A stretch of 17,709 nucleotides of DNA from assembly GCA_023137075.1 (NCBI GenBank), contig JAGLQA010000393.1:1-17709 (forward strand). The letters are read 5' to 3'. The position numbers were made by a program, and so were the translations under genes. The stretch is from Candidatus Aminicenantota bacterium (GTDB lineage: Bacteria > Acidobacteriota > Aminicenantia > UBA2199). Below the pieces are notes generated by a model that searched no databases, was not told where the DNA came from, and was given only the letters and a program-made list of their open reading frames with translations. Each line of letters opens with the position of its first letter. Position 1 is the stretch's first letter. Below are positions 14,633-17,709 of this stretch, in pieces.

Positions 14633-15502
14633 TTGATTCATTTCTTCCCGTTTAATTATTCGACTTATGGTTGCATAGTGCATCCCCAGATATTCTCCTA
14701 TTTCCTTCATGGTAACGTTGTAATTATAATAGACCTTGTAAATTAACTGATTTCTGGGCAAATCTTTTCTTATCCCCTTTTGAAAGATAGCCTCCAATTC
14801 CGTCTCTAAAGTGAACCTTTGCTTTTTGGTGAATTCCTGTTCCTTTTTTATTGCATCAAGTTTTATTTCACCAAAGTATCGATTAATCTCATTTATAAAT
14901 TTTGAAGAACCCAATATCGACTGCCCTATCAACTCATCATTTGGGAAATTAATTCCCGCTCCTGCTTGAACAAATTTTGTATACAATGCTATAGCTTTCT
15001 TTTTTTTAGCGCTAAATTGACCAAGCAACCAATCGATTGTTAAAAAACCGGGACATGGAACATTACCGATCATTGCTGGAAAACTACTCCAATTCCAGTC
15101 AGTTATATTTTCCACTAAGCTCGCTCTTACAGGATTTAAAACAATATATCTACTTAATTCTAACAAATAGACATCCTTTTCTACTAAAATAGACTTAAAC
15201 CTTCCTTGAAAAAGATGTCCCACTCGATTATGTTTGCGGTTAAACTTTTGAGTATAGGTGCTGTTCAACTGCATCATACCTTTCGACAGATTACCTCCCG
15301 GTGTCTCAACCAGGAGATGGTAATGATTATCCATCAGTACATATGAATGACAATTCCATCCGAATCGGTCAATCACTACCCCAAATACATCGAGAAAGCA
15401 CTCCCTATCGTCTGTATCCAGAAATACAGGCTTTTTCTCATTCCCACGGTGAGTTATATGGTAAAGGGTACCTGGGAATTCTATTCTCAATTGTCTTGCC
15501 AT
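14621..15502 (-). CDS. REP-associated tyrosine transposase (RAYT, Y1/HUH family)
   Basis: 293 residues from ATG 15502 (a TTG two codons upstream is possible). The N-terminal Y1_Tnp domain opens ARQLRIEFPGTLYHITHRGNEK, typical of the family. The HUH metal motif is NHYHLLVE (His60, His62) and the nucleophilic tyrosine is Tyr119 in RYIVLNPVRA. GHLFQGRFKS (95-104) is another family signature. The C-terminal part ends in a helix-turn-helix (~266-285, MKEIGEYLGMHYATISRIIKR), as in many RAYTs with an added DnaA/Trp-repressor-like domain. RAYTs make single-strand cuts at REP-like hairpins and are often single-copy or domesticated. The gene appears intact. The stop codon is inside the left inverted repeat. 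Confidence 0.92.
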   Translation of the reverse strand: MARQLRIEFPGTLYHITHRGNEKKPVFLDTDDRECFLDVFGVVIDRFGWNCHSYVLMDNHYHLLVETPGGNLSKGMMQLNSTYTQKFNRKHNRVGHLFQGRFKSILVEKDVYLLELSRYIVLNPVRASLVENITDWNWSSFPAMIGNVPCPGFLTIDWLLGQFSAKKKKAIALYTKFVQAGAGINFPNDELIGQSILGSSKFINEINRYFGEIKLDAIKKEQEFTKKQRFTLETELEAIFQKGIRKDLPRNQLIYKVYYNYNVTMKEIGEYLGMHYATISRIIKREEMNQKKS

Positions 15503-15520
15503 GAACAAATTATACCAGTC

Positions 15521-15549
15521 AAAAAGTCATAAAACAAGACTTGACCCCG
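15521..15549 (-). repeat. right 29-bp inverted repeat of the RAYT element
   Basis: The reverse complement is identical to 14604-14632. It lies 18 nt upstream of the transposase ATG, so it could double as part of the gene's regulatory region. AAGTC (15524-15528) and GACTT (15538-15542) flank a 9-nt loop. Confidence 0.9.
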
Positions 15550-15705
15550 TTATGCCCTGCCCGCGAGTCGTAAAAATAGAGACACATAACATTGTTTTGA
15601 CGGCCTACTTCGCACTTTAATTGCTATTATATCATATTTATTCCGGGCCTATGTTACTTGTAGGTTTAATCTCAAAATGTTTTTTGGGTGGTTTGCTGAA
15701 TAGTT
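15550..15705. other. 156-bp non-coding stretch between RAYT and nuclease genes
   Basis: There is no open frame or clear terminator here. A short segment, AAAAATAGAGACACATAAC (15572-15590), resembles the ends of other REP/RAYT-type elements as I remember them, and could be a leftover of an older insertion. This is weak evidence. Confidence 0.3.
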
Positions 15706-16869
15706 TCATTTAACATATAAGATTTTTGGGATATTTATAATTAGTCCAGGTGCGAGTTCAAGATAGTCAGGAATTTCTCCCAATACATCCTTTTTATCAA
15801 ACTCCGAATTTATCCAATTTCTCAAATCATCAAAATCCCTTAATCTGATTATATGAGCATGTTTATCTCTGAACCATCTTGCAGAAGGTGTAAATCTAGT
15901 ATTAGTTACTAATAAGCCGATATCAATTGGGTGGCTTTCTATTGCTCCTTTAAACTCTCTGACTACTGAGGGACCTATAGGTGAACCAGTTTGTTTATGT
16001 TTAGCTTGTATCGCTATAAGAAAAGGTAAATGTGTCGATTTAGGCCAGGCGATTAAGTCAATACCCCCATCTTGCGAGTAAGTGTTCCCAATTTTTTTTA
16101 CATTAAATCTTATTAATTCCAATCTGTTAGCAATCAAATTTTCAAATTGATCAGGCTTCAATTTTGAAATTCTTTTTGGGTCTTCTCTAAGCCATTCAAT
16201 AATCTCTGGAGTAATATCTATAATATTAACGCGTTTCTCTATTTTATGCCCAATTTTTGTTGTTACAACAACTGTTACTGGGTCTGAAGAAATAATCCAA
16301 TTAGGATCGCCCATAAAAAAAATTGAATTAGCATTGTTTTTTAAACCCAAAACTGTTAAATAGCTACACTTCTTTTTTTTATATAATTCTATACTTTTTT
16401 TATATGTTTTTATATAATTTTCTCTTAATATATTGAAAATATCTATTGCTTTTTTCTTTTTTTGCAAGGCTTTGATCCCGCTTAATGTGGCTTTTACAGC
16501 TAAATCACCTCCAGTCTTCCTTGACCGCAAATCAAAAAAAAACCTATTTTTAAAACCAATAAAACCAATTGCTCCAAAATCTAGTATTTCACTCGCAATT
16601 TTTTGAGACTGGCATCCAATATGATAAACGAATTTACCCTGAACGAGATTACGAAACCTATCAGATAAAAGCTCCAAATCACCTATCTTTTTATTTCCAC
16701 CAAAAAGCACTAATGCTTCAGTATTCTTTGGACTTAACACTTCATCAATAGTTGTATCCCTTAAAATTTCTGTTCCAATCCTTGAAATCCACTTGAAAAG
16801 TTTCTTTTCATAAACTTCTCCACGTGGAGAATAGATTACAATTCGACTTCGAGTCAAAAAATTTTCCAA
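15706..16869 (-). CDS. Mrr-like restriction endonuclease with a divergent N-terminal domain
   Basis: 387 residues if TTG 16869 is used. The C-terminal ~150 residues are an Mrr-type PD-(D/E)XK nuclease: FENLIANRLELIRFNVKKIG (242-261), DGGIDLIA with Asp271, AIQAKH with Gln288 and Lys290, then SVVREFKGAI and LLVTNTRFTPSARWF (319-333), the conserved tail of Mrr domains. The N-terminal ~200 residues are not recognised with certainty; KFVYHIGCQS ... FGAIGFIGF (79-106) has a CHAT/caspase-like look. It lies 3' of vsr in a cytosine methylase cassette on the same strand, so it is probably the cognate restriction enzyme. The start is problematic: no ATG/GTG, no Shine-Dalgarno before the TTG, and the frame stays open 50 codons further upstream (to TAA 17020-17022). 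The DNA is AT-rich relative to the housekeeping genes. Confidence 0.75.
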   Translation of the reverse strand: MENFLTRSRIVIYSPRGEVYEKKLFKWISRIGTEILRDTTIDEVLSPKNTEALVLFGGNKKIGDLELLSDRFRNLVQGKFVYHIGCQSQKIASEILDFGAIGFIGFKNRFFFDLRSRKTGGDLAVKATLSGIKALQKKKKAIDIFNILRENYIKTYKKSIELYKKKKCSYLTVLGLKNNANSIFFMGDPNWIISSDPVTVVVTTKIGHKIEKRVNIIDITPEIIEWLREDPKRISKLKPDQFENLIANRLELIRFNVKKIGNTYSQDGGIDLIAWPKSTHLPFLIAIQAKHKQTGSPIGPSVVREFKGAIESHPIDIGLLVTNTRFTPSARWFRDKHAHIIRLRDFDDLRNWINSEFDKKDVLGEIPDYLELAPGLIINIPKILYVK

Positions 16870-17033
16870 ATTTACAAGGCGTCCCCGTTCCTTCTTGCAG
16901 CTACTGCAATATCTTATTTCTTTTCTATCCCCACTGTGGAGTAAGAAAGAAAATGTTTGGGAATTGTTTTTTTTATTCCAAAATTTTATGGAAATACCAA
17001 AAAAATAAAATGTTGAAAGTTAAGCAAACATCT

Positions 17034-17450
17034 CTATTTTACATCCCCAAGAAAATTTATTATTCTTTCAATTGTTTCTTCAGTTTTTTTTTCAATTTCA
17101 CATTCCCATACCCTCATTACTCTCCATCCCATATTAGTTAATTCATTCATGTGTTTTTCATCCCTTGCCTTATTTCCCAACAGCTTTTTTGCCCAATATT
17201 CTGTTCTTGTACTTGGGATTCTTCCTTCATTACAATCGTCATGTAAATGCCAAAAACATCCATGAACAAATATTATGGCATTGTATTTTTTCATAACAAT
17301 ATCTGGTTTACCAGGGAGGTATTTCACATGTACTCTAAATCTGTATCCCATTCTATGCAGTAAACTCCGGACCAACTTTTCTGGTTTTGTGTCCTTGCTC
17401 CTTATCCTTGACATTACTTCGCTTCGCTTTTCCTTCGGCCATATATCCAT
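17034..17450 (-). CDS. vsr: very short patch repair (Vsr) mismatch endonuclease
   Basis: 138 residues, the usual Vsr length. Family hallmarks are all visible: the opening DIWPKEKRSEVMSRIRSKDTKPE, the catalytic PD at 49-50 in LPGKPDIV (Asp50), HGCFWHLHDDC (63-73) supplying the active-site histidines and zinc ligands, YWAKKLLGNKARD (85-97), and GWRVMRVWECE (108-118) with the last zinc cysteine Cys117. Vsr nicks 5' of the T in T:G mismatches made by deamination of 5-methylcytosine, protecting the methylase sites from C-to-T mutation. It begins 30 nt after the methyltransferase stop, with GGAG (17461-17464 on the opposite strand) 10 nt before the ATG, so it is in the same operon. Identification is secure. 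Confidence 0.95.
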   Translation of the reverse strand: MDIWPKEKRSEVMSRIRSKDTKPEKLVRSLLHRMGYRFRVHVKYLPGKPDIVMKKYNAIIFVHGCFWHLHDDCNEGRIPSTRTEYWAKKLLGNKARDEKHMNELTNMGWRVMRVWECEIEKKTEETIERIINFLGDVK

Positions 17451-17480
17451 CTAATTCACTCTCCTGTGATGGTTAGTTGG

Positions 17481-17709
17481 CTATCTTCTAATCAGAAAAA
17501 TTTTTAATGCTTGTGCGACATGAAATGCAAGAGCCATAGGAACACCATTCCCGATGTATTTAAATTTGTCTGACAATGACCCACCTTCAGGCAGTATATA
17601 TGTATCTGGTATACCTTGAATTCTTAACACCTCTCTAACTGAAAGTCTTCGTGCTTTCCATGGGTGAAGATGAACTTCGTTATTTCCATAACAGGCAGTG
17701 GGGCTATAT
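17481..17709 (-). CDS. C-terminal fragment of a DNA (cytosine-5-)-methyltransferase
   Basis: The gene enters from the right edge; 75 residues up to TAG (17481-17483) are visible. They contain the end of a C5-methyltransferase: W-K-A-R-R-L-S-V-R-E-V-L-R-I-Q-G-I-P (motif IX, the stretch after the target recognition domain) and K-Y-I-G-N-G-V-P (motif X), then a final helix AFHVAQALKIFLIRR. The enzyme transfers a methyl group from S-adenosylmethionine to C5 of cytosine in a specific sequence; the target recognition domain is outside the window, so the site is unknown. Vsr follows 30 nt downstream and the Mrr-like nuclease after that, a type II restriction-modification arrangement. Confidence 0.92.
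   Translation of the reverse strand, partial: YSPTACYGNNEVHLHPWKARRLSVREVLRIQGIPDTYILPEGGSLSDKFKYIGNGVPMALAFHVAQALKIFLIRR

Larger units (their letters stand above)
14604..15549 (-). mobile_element. RAYT (REP-associated tyrosine transposase) element with terminal inverted repeats
   Basis: A 946-bp unit holds one Y1 transposase gene and is bounded by a perfect 29-bp inverted repeat (14604-14632 and 15521-15549). Each repeat contains AAGTC ... GACTT around a 9-nt loop, so each end can form a small hairpin in single-stranded DNA, as IS200/REP-type HUH transposases use. No target-site duplication is seen (flanks TGG and TTA differ), which fits this chemistry. The element lies between the toxin gene and the restriction cassette without disrupting either. 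Confidence 0.8.

Noticed and set aside
14604..15549. The two 29-bp repeats as a CRISPR or phage attachment site
   Set aside because: There are only two copies in inverted orientation flanking a transposase; they are element ends.
16976..16993. TTCCA ... TGGAA inverted repeat between vsr and the nuclease as a controller-protein operator
   Set aside because: It has only five paired bases in AT-rich DNA, and no controller-protein gene is visible in the window.

Overview
The window looks like a chromosomal segment of a Gram-negative (diderm), non-proteobacterial bacterium. An LptF/LptG-type LPS exporter permease implies an outer membrane. The nusA-infB-ylxP order, an ECF sigma/anti-sigma operon with a DUF4097 protein, a DUF3471 protein and a RAYT transposase would fit an Acidobacteriota/Aminicenantota-like genome, but that placement is a guess. 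No rRNA, tRNA or CRISPR array was seen.

Layout. (1) 1-260 is the 3' end of a DUF3471-containing protein, converging with an 8-nt overlap on (2) a minus-strand five-gene operon (3267 to 253): ECF sigma factor, zinc-finger anti-sigma factor, two small LiaI/LiaF-like membrane proteins and a membrane-anchored DUF4097 beta-solenoid. An ECF-type promoter in front of it suggests an autoregulated envelope-stress regulon. (3) 3352-5640 (minus) encodes LptF and LptG fused in one 762-residue polypeptide. Its promoter lies back to back with that of (4) a plus-strand exported class I glutamine amidotransferase-like hydrolase (5736-6845). (5) 6945-10834 is the transcription/translation operon nusA-infB-ylxP, closed by a candidate terminator. 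(6) 10950-13937 holds a conserved hypothetical gene whose promoter predicts a leaderless mRNA, followed by polA, a full three-domain DNA polymerase I.

(7) From about 14060 to the end the content becomes accessory and, after 14570, more AT-rich: a type II toxin-antitoxin pair (RelE/ParE-like toxin), a RAYT (REP-associated tyrosine transposase) element bounded by a perfect 29-bp inverted repeat, and a minus-strand restriction-modification cassette. The cassette has the C-terminus of a cytosine-5 DNA methyltransferase, a Vsr mismatch endonuclease and an Mrr-like nuclease.

How the parts fit together. The left two thirds combine envelope maintenance (stress sigma regulon, LPS transport) and core information processing. 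The right third resembles a small acquired defence/mobile island. The most unusual items are the fused LptFG, the regular ~18-residue solenoid in the sigma regulon, two genes with predicted leaderless mRNAs, and the nuclease with an unexplained, possibly CHAT/caspase-like N-terminal half and no convincing start codon.
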